Of a stretch of 64,000 bases of DNA, positions 24,905-32,015 are shown in pieces. The notes beneath the pieces were generated by a model. The model was not told where the DNA came from. It ran no database searches and was given only the letters and a program-made list of their open reading frames with translations. Positions within the stretch are counted from its first letter, which is position 1, and each line of letters starts with the position of its first letter. The DNA is from Methanooceanicella nereidis (lineage in GTDB: Archaea > Halobacteriota > Methanocellia > Methanocellales > Methanocellaceae): contig NZ_PGCK01000003.1 in assembly GCF_021023085.1 (NCBI RefSeq), positions 124,001-188,000 of the forward strand, in the 5' to 3' direction. Made by a program: the position numbers and the translations under genes.

Positions 24905-25459
24905 ATGAAACAGGAAAAAGCGATCTTAGCAGGAGGCTGTTTCTGGTGCATAGAGTCAGCGTTCAGGAACGTGCCGGGAGTGATAGAAGTAATTTCAGGA
25001 TACACCGGGGGAACAAAGGAAAACCCGACCTATGAGGAAGTATCAACGGGCAATACGGGCCACTACGAGGCCGTGGAAATAACATACGACCCTTCCCGGA
25101 TCTCATACGGCGAGATCCTTGATGTCTTCTGGCGCCAGATAGATCCGATGGATGCCGGGGGACAGTTCGCGGACCGCGGCTCTCAATACAAGACGGCCAT
25201 TTTTTATCTTGACGACGAGCAGAAAAGAGTGGCAGAGGCATCTAAACAGAAGCTTGCGGAGATCATAGAGAAGCCGGTAGCCACCGAGATCAAAAAAGCT
25301 CAGACTTTCTACCCGGCCGAAGAGTATCATCAGGGCTATTCTGAAAAGCAGCCCGGCCAGTACGGCCGCTATAAGTATGCTTCAGGCAGGAGCCCCTTCA
25401 TCGAGAGATTCTGGAAAGACAAGCCCCGGACGTGCCCGATAAGGTCTAAGGGGGTATAA
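24905..25459 (+). CDS. msrA: peptide-methionine (S)-S-oxide reductase
   Basis: A 184-residue MsrA. The catalytic motif GGCFWCIE is at residues 11-18 (Cys13 nucleophile), followed by GVIEVISGYTGG, the ITYDPSRISYGEILDVFWR block and DRGSQYKTAIFY. It repairs the S-epimer of methionine sulfoxide in proteins. It is immediately followed by msrB (ATG is the next base after the stop), so both epimers are handled by one transcript. An imperfect GACGAG/CTCGTC inverted repeat lies in the leader (about 24838-24892). Confidence 0.96.
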   Translation: MKQEKAILAGGCFWCIESAFRNVPGVIEVISGYTGGTKENPTYEEVSTGNTGHYEAVEITYDPSRISYGEILDVFWRQIDPMDAGGQFADRGSQYKTAIFYLDDEQKRVAEASKQKLAEIIEKPVATEIKKAQTFYPAEEYHQGYSEKQPGQYGRYKYASGRSPFIERFWKDKPRTCPIRSKGV

Positions 25460-25912
25460 ATGTCATCAATTTCCAAATCAAAGCCCTCTAAGGAGGAAAT
25501 AAAGAAAAAGCTGAAGCCGATCGAGTATGCCGTAACGCAGGAGAACGCGACCGAGCCGCCATTCCAGAACGAGTTCTGGGACAGCGACAGGGAGGGGATA
25601 TACGTGGACATTGTATCGGGCGAGCCGCTATTCAGCTCGAAGGACAAGTTCGATTCAGGATGCGGATGGCCTAGTTTCTCCAAACCTATCGAGGAAGAGA
25701 TCTTAGCGGAGAAAATGGATACCAGTCACGGCATGATAAGGACTGAAGTCCGAAGCAAGAAAGCGGACTCGCATCTTGGCCACGTATTCGAGGATGGGCC
25801 GGCTCCCACAGGATTACGATATTGTGTAAACTCTGCGGCATTAAGGTTCATACCCAAAGAGGACCTGGAAAAAGAGGGCTACGGGGAGTATAAAAAGTTG
25901 TTTGAAAAGTAG
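25460..25912 (+). CDS. msrB: peptide-methionine (R)-S-oxide reductase
   Basis: A 150-residue MsrB following msrA without a gap. Signatures are [35 protein letters not shown], and [13 protein letters not shown] with the catalytic Cys near residue 126. The two CxxC pairs that bind structural zinc in many MsrBs are absent (SGEPLFSS instead of CxxC), so this is a zinc-free form. Reduces methionine-R-sulfoxide in proteins. Confidence 0.95.
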   Translation: MSSISKSKPSKEEIKKKLKPIEYAVTQENATEPPFQNEFWDSDREGIYVDIVSGEPLFSSKDKFDSGCGWPSFSKPIEEEILAEKMDTSHGMIRTEVRSKKADSHLGHVFEDGPAPTGLRYCVNSAALRFIPKEDLEKEGYGEYKKLFEK

Positions 25913-26008
25913 TGCGCCTGACCTTTTTCATATTTCGATCCATGTTATCAATTAATTTACTTTCTATTCAAAATGGCACCTAATAAAAATATGTGGATGT
26001 TGAAACCA

Positions 26009-26860
26009 TCATCCGGCTATCTCAACCTCAAGCTCCGGGTAGAACAAAGGCCTGCCAAACTCTTTCTTCCCATATTCCCCGATCTTCCGCTGAACATCGG
26101 GGCTTGTAAGGTAATCTGCGAACTTCTTAGCCATATCATAATTTACGAAGGGGTTCTTTGTCGGATTTACTGTTATGACGTCATAATTGTTCACCAGCAT
26201 AGGGTCTTTATCCACAAGCAAGACCAGGTTCATGTATTTATGATTATTAAGGAATGTGCCTATATCGCAAAGCATATACGCCTGCTTCTCATTCGCCGTA
26301 TTAAGGCTTTCAGCCTGGCCTGTCCCTGTCTCCATGTACCATGAAGATGTAGAGTCGGGTTTTGTCACACCGCTTTTATTCCAGAGTTCCATTTCCATCA
26401 TATGGGTGCCGGATCGGTCCCCCCTTGAAACGAATGGGGACTTTTTCAGCGCTATTCTCTTCATTGCCTCAGGAGCGCTCATACCTTTGATCCCGGCAGG
26501 ATCATTGGCCGGCCCGACTATGACGAAGTAATTATGTGCAAACTGTTTCCTTTCCTTGCCATAGCCTTGATACATGAATGTCTTTTCATCTGCCGGACTA
26601 TGCGCGATTAGCACATCCACTTCCCCCCTTCTACCCATATCAAGCGCCATACCGGACCCCACCGATAATACATGTACGTCCACATTATTGTCTTTCTCAA
26701 AAGCAGGGATCAAATAGCCGAGTAAACCTGTGTCATACATACTCGTCGTAGTGGCCAGCTTCAAGACTTTCGGGGAAGATGCTGTTATCCCCGATAACGG
26801 TATCATGATCAGTATAATGATGACCAATATCATGCCTGCACAGACTTTACAAAGGTTCAT
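26009..26860 (-). CDS. tupA: tungstate/molybdate ABC transporter substrate-binding protein, TupA-like
   Basis: A 283-residue exported binding protein: an N-terminal hydrophobic signal (MILVIIILIMIPLSGITA), then LKLATTTSMYDTGLLGYLIPAFEK, the TupA-type oxyanion site, GSGMALDMGRRGEVDVLIAHSP, FVSRGDRSGTHMMEMELW and SWYMETGTGQAESL. Tungstate or molybdate is the expected ligand and would serve formate or formylmethanofuran dehydrogenases. No permease or ATPase gene (tupB/tupC) flanks it, so it must use a transporter encoded elsewhere. Its 3' end converges on msrB. Confidence 0.85.
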   Translation of the reverse strand: MNLCKVCAGMILVIIILIMIPLSGITASSPKVLKLATTTSMYDTGLLGYLIPAFEKDNNVDVHVLSVGSGMALDMGRRGEVDVLIAHSPADEKTFMYQGYGKERKQFAHNYFVIVGPANDPAGIKGMSAPEAMKRIALKKSPFVSRGDRSGTHMMEMELWNKSGVTKPDSTSSWYMETGTGQAESLNTANEKQAYMLCDIGTFLNNHKYMNLVLLVDKDPMLVNNYDVITVNPTKNPFVNYDMAKKFADYLTSPDVQRKIGEYGKKEFGRPLFYPELEVEIAG

Positions 26861-27034
26861 ACCATCCCCATATTAATTATATTGATTTTATAAAATAAAA
26901 ATTATGTAATTTAAATATGGGAACCGATAAAAAAGTTAGAATTTTATTTATAATTTTATATTCCCGGTATGTTACCAATCTCACCAGGATTTTTTGATCT
27001 TTAGTTTTTTATGGACCAACTTATTACTGATTTT

Positions 27035-27835
27035 TTATACATGCCTGATCTGGCCTTTTCTCATCATCTGGTGAAAATTGTTGATCCTGATATATGCGTT
27101 CGACATAAATCCGATAAATATTACCCACGGCATAAGCAGGCCCACGATGATCGCAGCAATCGAGGATAGTCTTCCCCCCGTCAATGATATGTATGCAAGT
27201 ATTCCCGGCGCGGCTATCAGGAAGCTTGCCACTCCTATCGAATACATGTTGTTCCACATCAGGCGCGGGTTCATTGCTATCCATTTTAATGTAGATATCG
27301 GGTTGATCGCCGATATGAAACTCCCGTATGCCGCATATCTTAGCCATGAGTTCCCGAAAAGCATACCGTACAACAATCCCTCGATGAATGCAGAGGCGAG
27401 AACGAACCCTTTCGATATGACAACAACACCCCTTCCATCCGTGTTCAGAATAAGGGCCCTTGCGCTTTCCTCAAGCCCCCCGATAGCAGGGGACGCAATA
27501 TCGTGAACAGATACTGCTATCGTTACCGCCAGAATATATATGATCGAGCTGATCAATGCATATTCCACGGCGATAAAGGCAATTCGGATGCCATCAGCAT
27601 ACATCTGTACTAAATGGTTCATTGGGGGAAGTATTGTGATCCCGTTTAACAGGTATTTGATAGACCGGTTAATATACCCGAGAAGAAACGGCAAGCCGAT
27701 CAGCATATATGAGAACGTGACCAGAAAACCGCCCACAAGTACGCTGGTCTTTCTCGACGTACTGTATCGTAGCGATAACGCGGTCCTGTAAATGAATCGC
27801 ATCACTAAATCGAGCGCTGCCTTAAGCAAATCCAT
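27035..27835 (-). CDS. DUF4013-like membrane protein
   Basis: A 266-residue membrane protein with about six hydrophobic segments. The pattern LLGYINRSIKYLLNGITILPPMNHLVQMYADGIRIAF resembles DUF4013 proteins (a Gly-Tyr followed by a short amphipathic region and a Pro/aromatic motif). DUF4013 proteins are common in methanogens and of unknown function. It lies on the same strand 175 bp upstream of tupA but is too far away to be called an operon. Confidence 0.65.
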   Translation of the reverse strand: MDLLKAALDLVMRFIYRTALSLRYSTSRKTSVLVGGFLVTFSYMLIGLPFLLGYINRSIKYLLNGITILPPMNHLVQMYADGIRIAFIAVEYALISSIIYILAVTIAVSVHDIASPAIGGLEESARALILNTDGRGVVVISKGFVLASAFIEGLLYGMLFGNSWLRYAAYGSFISAINPISTLKWIAMNPRLMWNNMYSIGVASFLIAAPGILAYISLTGGRLSSIAAIIVGLLMPWVIFIGFMSNAYIRINNFHQMMRKGQIRHV

Positions 27836-27986
27836 GGATAATCGAAATGTTATCGATATGTTTATAAATCCTTGTGCATGTCAGCGATGTTTTTGTTTGT
27901 TGAAAAACGATAAATTCCGAATACTAAATGGTACTAAGAATTAATGTATAATGTCCTGTCTTCAGAAATCAAAAATTCATATATGA

Positions 27987-28210
27987 TCGCGTTCGGCGGA
28001 GGCTTTTAGGGTCCGCCCGTAGCGAGCGAAGCGAGCGAAGGGATGCGTAGATGGCAGGGTAATGGACGCGGCGTTAGTCCGCGTCGCTTAGGGCTTGCGA
28101 GCGAGCATTCTGCGAAGCAGAAATGCGAGCGGGGTGCAAGCCCGGCCCTGACATCGGAGCACCCTAAAAGCCGAGTAGCGAGGCCAAAGGCCGAGCGTCG
28201 AACCGCGTGA
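27987..28210. repeat. GC-rich structured element bounded by a 12-bp inverted repeat
   Basis: A GC-rich island in AT-rich DNA. GGCTTTTAGGGT at 28001-28012 is inverted at 28161-28172, and the pairing continues outward (CGCGTTCG against CGAACCGCG). Inside are further hairpins, for example GACGCGG/CCGCGTC near 28055-28080 and a nested stem GGGCTTGC/GCAAGCCC with GCATTCTGC/GCAGAAATGC near 28090-28142, plus AGCGAGCGA iterations. It could be a MITE-like element or a structured RNA. No protein is convincing; the rest of the 27836-28380 gap is AT-rich with nothing recognised. Confidence 0.6.
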
Positions 28211-28366
28211 AAGAATAAGTTAAAAATTATCAAATAGAACGAGCATCTAACCGCGTGAAGTGGAAATAATATCTATAATGTTATATGCCAGAACGCCGGC
28301 TTTTCAAAAACTTATTACTGTAGCAACTCTTTCGGAATAACAATATCTTTTAAAAACAAGTTAAAA

Positions 28367-28380
28367 TACAAAATAGTGCT
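28367..28380. repeat. 14-bp target-site duplication, left copy
   Basis: TACAAAATAGTGCT, repeated exactly at 30136-30149, immediately outside the terminal inverted repeat. The right copy covers the last four bases of the tRNA-Glu gene. Confidence 0.9.
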
Positions 28381-28514
28381 GGGGATATATATTGTCCCCT
28401 TTTTATGTCACATTTTTCTAATACTTTGAAAATAAATGCTAGGTTGCCTTGTAGTTATAACTAGCCAGCTTGCTATAATTGTGTCAGACCCTAGTAGTGG
28501 GGCCTGTGATAATA

Positions 28515-28550
28515 AAAAAATGGGTATAGCCAATAATAAAGGCTATACCC
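28515..28550 (-). terminator. hairpin terminator inside the TIR element
   Basis: A perfect 10-bp stem GGGTATAGCC/GGCTATACCC (28522-28531 and 28541-28550) with a 9-base loop. Read on the minus strand it is followed by ATTTTTTTATT, an intrinsic-type U-run, downstream of the AlkZ-like gene and the gene remnant. Confidence 0.55.
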
Positions 28551-28643
28551 GTTATATTTTTAATCAGGGTATAAACAAGAGGTTGACCTATTAATATATA
28601 AAAATTAATAAGGGAGAAAGGGTTAACCATTTCTTCTCTATTT

Positions 28644-28802
28644 TTATGATGGCACATACCATGTAACATGTAGCGTAAAATTGCCATTACTTAGGATCCA
28701 GTAGCCTGATCCAGGCTTTACCAATTTCGTGGTATTATCCGTTCTGCCTGGTGCGTAGTACTCGCAGGGGGATTTTACGACTAAGTACGACTCCCCTATA
28801 TT
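28644..28802 (-). pseudogene. C-terminal remnant of a surface-protein-like gene
   Basis: A 52-codon frame on the minus strand with no start codon, preceded directly by a stop (28803-28805). It reads ...GESYLVVKSPCEYYAP, then TKLVKPGSGYWILSNG, then FTLHVTWYVPS and stop. The PGxGYWI pattern recurs near the ends of archaeal surface/repeat proteins. A neighbouring frame (MDSDEIEYRG) could be the displaced upstream part. Probably a decayed fragment inside the mobile element. Family call is tentative. Confidence 0.4.
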
Positions 28803-28846
28803 CTATCTCGTCGCTGTCCATAAAAAAGGCTCTGGTATTGGAAAAG

Positions 28847-29950
28847 TTAGATTTGATATGAAAGGGATGCCTGCTGACCCCAAAATCTTCCTATATCATT
28901 CGCTTCTTCTTCAATTAACTCACGTATCGTCTTGTCAATAGGCTTGAACAGGCTCACTCGGATGTTAAGCCGTTTACCGTGACGTTCATACTTCCATGTG
29001 CCGGCTGCTAGACCATCGACCAGTACAACTGGCACTGTTTGACCGCCATGATACACTTCTTTCCGGTACTTTTCGGGAACGAGATATTCCCGGTCGGCAT
29101 ATCCCAGGACAAACGAGTCAAATGCAGGTAGCAGGTTGACAACAGGCTCCACGTTTTCCCCTTCTTCAAACGTATTAATTTGTTTTTCCGCCCAGAGAAG
29201 ATGATTATCAATTTTTATTTCCTTAATCAATCCCCTGTTAAAAAGAAGACTCCATCCCTTATTTGCATCGGTGCGTGTCAGACCGGACCACGAGGCGAAA
29301 TCATTCTGGGTTGCCGGCCCGTATCCCTTCAAATATCTGATCGCCAGTTCAGCTAGGGCGTCATCACCGGTCAGGGATTGTTGTTTATTCTCCCCATCGT
29401 TGTAGTAGTAGGTCTGTTCGCCCTCTCCACTCTCCGGGCCAACGTATAAGAGTCCTTCCAGGGCAGCCCGAACTATCAGGTGATAAGGTGCCTGGCTTTT
29501 TCGATCAATGTTTAAACCTCTTTCGATCAACCTATCAATTAGTTCGACTCTTGTTATCGGCCCAACGCCTTTTAATATTTCATGGATTTCATTGAGGCAC
29601 CTGGCGACCTTTTCTTCATCCAGCCCAAGCTCACGGCGGCGTATTATGCCTTTTTTAATGAATACGGGGCTGAGAAGCTGGATTAGCCAGTCCGAATCAC
29701 TTGGATCGTGGAGATGTATGGTACCACGCATAGTCCAAGTTCGCACCAGGCCCTTCTGCTTTATCGCCGCTTCAATGTCAGATTGTTCCAACCCTTTAAT
29801 GCGGGCACACAAGGACAACATCATGGCCGGGTAGAATTGGGCGTTCACACCAACCATCGACCGTATGATTAATTCCGCATCCTTCAGAGGAGATTTTTTA
29901 TCAAGGTGCTGGGCATGAAGACGTAATCTCCGCACCTGTTCCGGGTTCAT
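28847..29950 (-). CDS. winged-helix DNA-binding protein, AlkZ/YcaQ-like DNA glycosylase family
   Basis: A 367-residue protein of the HTH_42/AlkZ family. Segments seen: VRRLRLHAQHLDKK and IIRSMVGVNAQFYPAMMLSLCAR at the N-terminus, RTWTMRGTIHLHDPSDSDWLIQLL, the winged-helix region GYGPATQNDFASWSGLTRTDANKGW, and NLLPAFDSFVLGYADREYLVPEKYR. Characterised members remove bulky alkylated or crosslinked bases and often protect producers of DNA-damaging natural products. ATG 29950 is favoured (GGTGAT four bases upstream) over 29962. It is the sole intact gene of the TIR element. Confidence 0.82.
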   Translation of the reverse strand: MNPEQVRRLRLHAQHLDKKSPLKDAELIIRSMVGVNAQFYPAMMLSLCARIKGLEQSDIEAAIKQKGLVRTWTMRGTIHLHDPSDSDWLIQLLSPVFIKKGIIRRRELGLDEEKVARCLNEIHEILKGVGPITRVELIDRLIERGLNIDRKSQAPYHLIVRAALEGLLYVGPESGEGEQTYYYNDGENKQQSLTGDDALAELAIRYLKGYGPATQNDFASWSGLTRTDANKGWSLLFNRGLIKEIKIDNHLLWAEKQINTFEEGENVEPVVNLLPAFDSFVLGYADREYLVPEKYRKEVYHGGQTVPVVLVDGLAAGTWKYERHGKRLNIRVSLFKPIDKTIRELIEEEANDIGRFWGQQASLSYQI

Positions 29951-30135
29951 TACTATCACCATAAATTTAGTGATTTAATAGCAATTACTCCTCATTAATA
30001 TATGCCGAAACTCATGCACTACTTTTGCCAGGCACATGTACCTATACCATTATAGATCTAACATAAATGGACTAATATACTTATTTTCAAAATTAAAAAA
30101 AAATATGACATAAAAAGGGGACAATATATATCCCC

Positions 30136-30149
30136 TACAAAATAGTGCT
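30136..30149. repeat. 14-bp target-site duplication, right copy
   Basis: TACAAAATAGTGCT, identical to 28367-28380 and flush with the right terminal inverted repeat. Its last four bases are the discriminator and first acceptor-strand bases of tRNA-Glu, so the duplication restored the tRNA 3' end. Confidence 0.9.
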
Positions 30150-30220
30150 CCGGTCGGGATTTGAACCCGAGTCGCCGGCTCGAAAGGCCGGCATGATTGG
30201 CCGGTCTACACTACCGGAGC
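30146..30220 (-). tRNA. tRNA-Glu (anticodon UUC)
   Basis: A complete 75-nt cloverleaf on the minus strand: acceptor GCTCCGG/CCGGAGC with discriminator A, D-arm TAGTGTAGACCGG, anticodon stem CCGGC/GCCGG with loop CTTTCGA (anticodon TTC), and T-arm CGGGTTCAAATCCCG. No intron and no encoded CCA. The AlkZ-bearing mobile element is inserted exactly at its 3' end. Confidence 0.97.
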
Positions 30221-30261
30221 AAATCACTGAACAAATGCGAACCTAAAATATACATTCTCAT

Positions 30262-30276
30262 ACTTATATTTTCCGC
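30262..30276 (-). promoter_or_regulatory. TATA/BRE of tRNA-Glu
   Basis: On the minus strand GCGGAAAATATAAGTA lies about 42-56 bases upstream of the tRNA 5' end, the normal distance for an archaeal BRE+TATA box with a short leader. Confidence 0.5.
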
Positions 30277-30334
30277 ACAATCCCCGCAGGATAAAATATA
30301 GAGTTTTTATGGGTTAATTATCGATCGCCCGGTC

Positions 30335-31195
30335 CTACTGATAATACCCGGAACCCACCGTAGATATCCTCAGATCCTCAGGCCCTGCAGCAAGACGCCG
30401 GTCGTGAGGGATCTTTTTCGCCACGATGTACACATAACCTACGCTCTCCATTCCGCCCCAGTTATAGTAGACGTCGATCTCGTTTGCCATCGCATCCTTA
30501 AATTCCTGCGTAAACTTGCACAGGCGCGACGATATCTTCCTGCGCATCGATATGTAGTACCTGTCCCACGCCGACTGCGGGACCATGGATAAATGAATTA
30601 TCTCGAGGCCATTTCTTTCCAGCAGCTTACGGTAATCGATCTCGTTCAAATAAGAATAAACGCCTTCCTCGTAGACGTCCCTTACGCGTTTATCGACATC
30701 CACCTTAATATAAATAAGGTCGGTAAGCGCCAGATATCCGTTATCCTTCAGCAGTTCGGCGCACTTCTCAACGCCGTCCTCACGGCCTATGTAAGTTAGC
30801 GCGCCTCCTTCGGCAAGTATCAGGTTATACTTACCCTTGCCAAAATCCAGGTCCCTGCCGTCGATAACGTCAAAGCTCACAAGATCCGGGATCCCTAGAG
30901 CTTCAGCCTTCTGCCTTGAGTATTCGACCATGTTGGGATCCAGGTCGAACCCCTCTACCCTGCATCCAAATTCACCCGCGAGCGCGCATGCGGCCTCGCC
31001 TCTTCCTGACGCTATCTCCAGGACGCGCGAGCGCTTGTTCAGCTTCGATATTAAGCCGGAAGTGATCGTAAAAGACCTGCCTCCGGGTGCAAGGTAGTCA
31101 AAATCGTCGGTGATCATTGAAATTCCATAGGGGATATAATATAGGCCCAATATAGTCTTATTGGTCGCAAAATAAGCCTTCCTAAAAAGGGCCAA
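30335..31195 (-). CDS. class I SAM-dependent methyltransferase
   Basis: A 286-residue Rossmann methyltransferase. Motif I is SRVLEIASGRGEAACALAGEFG (about 56-77), motif II VEGFDLDPNMVEYSRQKA, motif IV YNLILAEGGALTYIG and post-I GYLALTDLIYIK. The substrate is not evident; the C-terminal ~110 residues carry several aromatics (WDRYYISMRRK, YYNWGGMESVGYVYIV), as in small-molecule methyltransferases. It lies downstream of the acetate-CoA ligase on the same strand, separated by 820 bp of unusual DNA. Confidence 0.82.
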   Translation of the reverse strand: MALFRKAYFATNKTILGLYYIPYGISMITDDFDYLAPGGRSFTITSGLISKLNKRSRVLEIASGRGEAACALAGEFGCRVEGFDLDPNMVEYSRQKAEALGIPDLVSFDVIDGRDLDFGKGKYNLILAEGGALTYIGREDGVEKCAELLKDNGYLALTDLIYIKVDVDKRVRDVYEEGVYSYLNEIDYRKLLERNGLEIIHLSMVPQSAWDRYYISMRRKISSRLCKFTQEFKDAMANEIDVYYNWGGMESVGYVYIVAKKIPHDRRLAAGPEDLRISTVGSGYYQ

Positions 31196-32015
31196 AATAA
31201 TTTAAAAAACCATGGGAGCTTATCGCCGGGCCGGCAGTCATAATGCTGCCAGCCGCGATGAATACTTGATCAATGACATCTCGTGATGTCCATACACGTT
31301 TTTACTCCTTTACAAAATTTGGGATCCGCTTACTGGTTGTTCACCCCCTTTAAATTGTATCGGATGGTTTATTCGCGTATGAGATCTCGTTAATCACCTC
31401 CGTCTTATGGCTCGTTCCTTTCGAGATGCTTCTCCTGGCATCTCGCGACACTTTTCATCCGGGGTTTTATTTAGTGTAGTCTTTCAAACACCCCCATCGT
31501 TCCTGTGTATGTCTTCCGAACGATAGCCTGACAGGATAATCCTTCCTCTTATCAGGCCTCATGATGTGTGTGATCGTGAAATTCGCCTGCCCGGTATTGT
31601 TTTTATCGGGCGGTCTTTTTTATTCGTCGCGCGTATTTTTCCTTTTCTTACTACAATCTATAATTAACAATAATGATAAATAAAGGTTTCGATTAAGCCC
31701 TTAAAAAATAATACATATTTTCATTTTAGTTCAAAAAATGTTCCAAATTTACGTTTTTTCGTATTAAAGTTCCTGTTGTTATCTTACAAATATTCCTGTC
31801 ATAATGTTTGAGATGATTATTGTCGAATCGTGTTTTTTATCACCTCCCGTATTTTTGTCGTGTCAATAATGATATGCCCGACAGGGCCTTAAAGTTCGGG
31901 TTATTGATCACCTCCTTCGGATCTATTGTCAATAATGATCTGTTCACTATGTCATTATGAGTCCAGGTATCACCTCCTTTGAACAACTAAGGCGAATCAT
32001 GATATCCTTCAATGA
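31196..32015 (-). other. region with repeated strong Shine-Dalgarno motifs and micro-ORFs
   Basis: 820 bases without an ordinary gene between acs and the methyltransferase. On the minus strand the full GGAGGTGAT motif occurs four times (31969-31977, 31907-31915, 31839-31847, 31393-31401), plus GGGGGTGAA near 31342 and AAGGAG near 31303. The first three are ~62-68 bases apart within degenerate units that share ATCATTATTGACA. Open micro-frames are 31840-31947 (35 codons; contains DPKEVINNPNFKAL), 31467-31562 (31 codons) and 31238-31297 (19 codons, AAGGAG correctly placed). A plus-strand hairpin GCCCG/CGGGC with a T-run lies at 31589-31620. It may encode small proteins, leader peptides or a decayed gene. 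Confidence 0.5.

Larger units (their letters stand above)
28381..30135. mobile_element. transposase-less TIR element (1,755 bp) carrying an AlkZ-like gene
   Basis: Both ends are a perfect 30-bp inverted repeat (28381-28410 and 30106-30135) beginning GGGGATATATATTGTCCCC. Each repeat also contains a small internal palindrome, GGGGA/TCCCC. Exact 14-bp direct repeats abut both ends, the mark of transposition. The interior holds one intact gene (28847-29950, minus), a remnant of another, a hairpin terminator, and no transposase. It is therefore a non-autonomous passenger-carrying unit mobilised in trans. Perfect repeats and duplication suggest a recent insertion. Confidence 0.9.

Noticed and set aside
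27987-28210. RNase P RNA or SRP RNA
   Set aside because: The conserved core sequences of these RNAs were not found in the hairpin-rich segment.
28006-28233. A 75-codon minus-strand gene
   Set aside because: It spans the hairpin-rich GC island; composition follows the stems, not a protein.
28367-30220. Integrase-type tRNA attachment site
   Set aside because: The shared sequence is only 14 bp, mostly outside the tRNA, and abuts perfect terminal inverted repeats; no integrase gene is present. Transposition explains it better.
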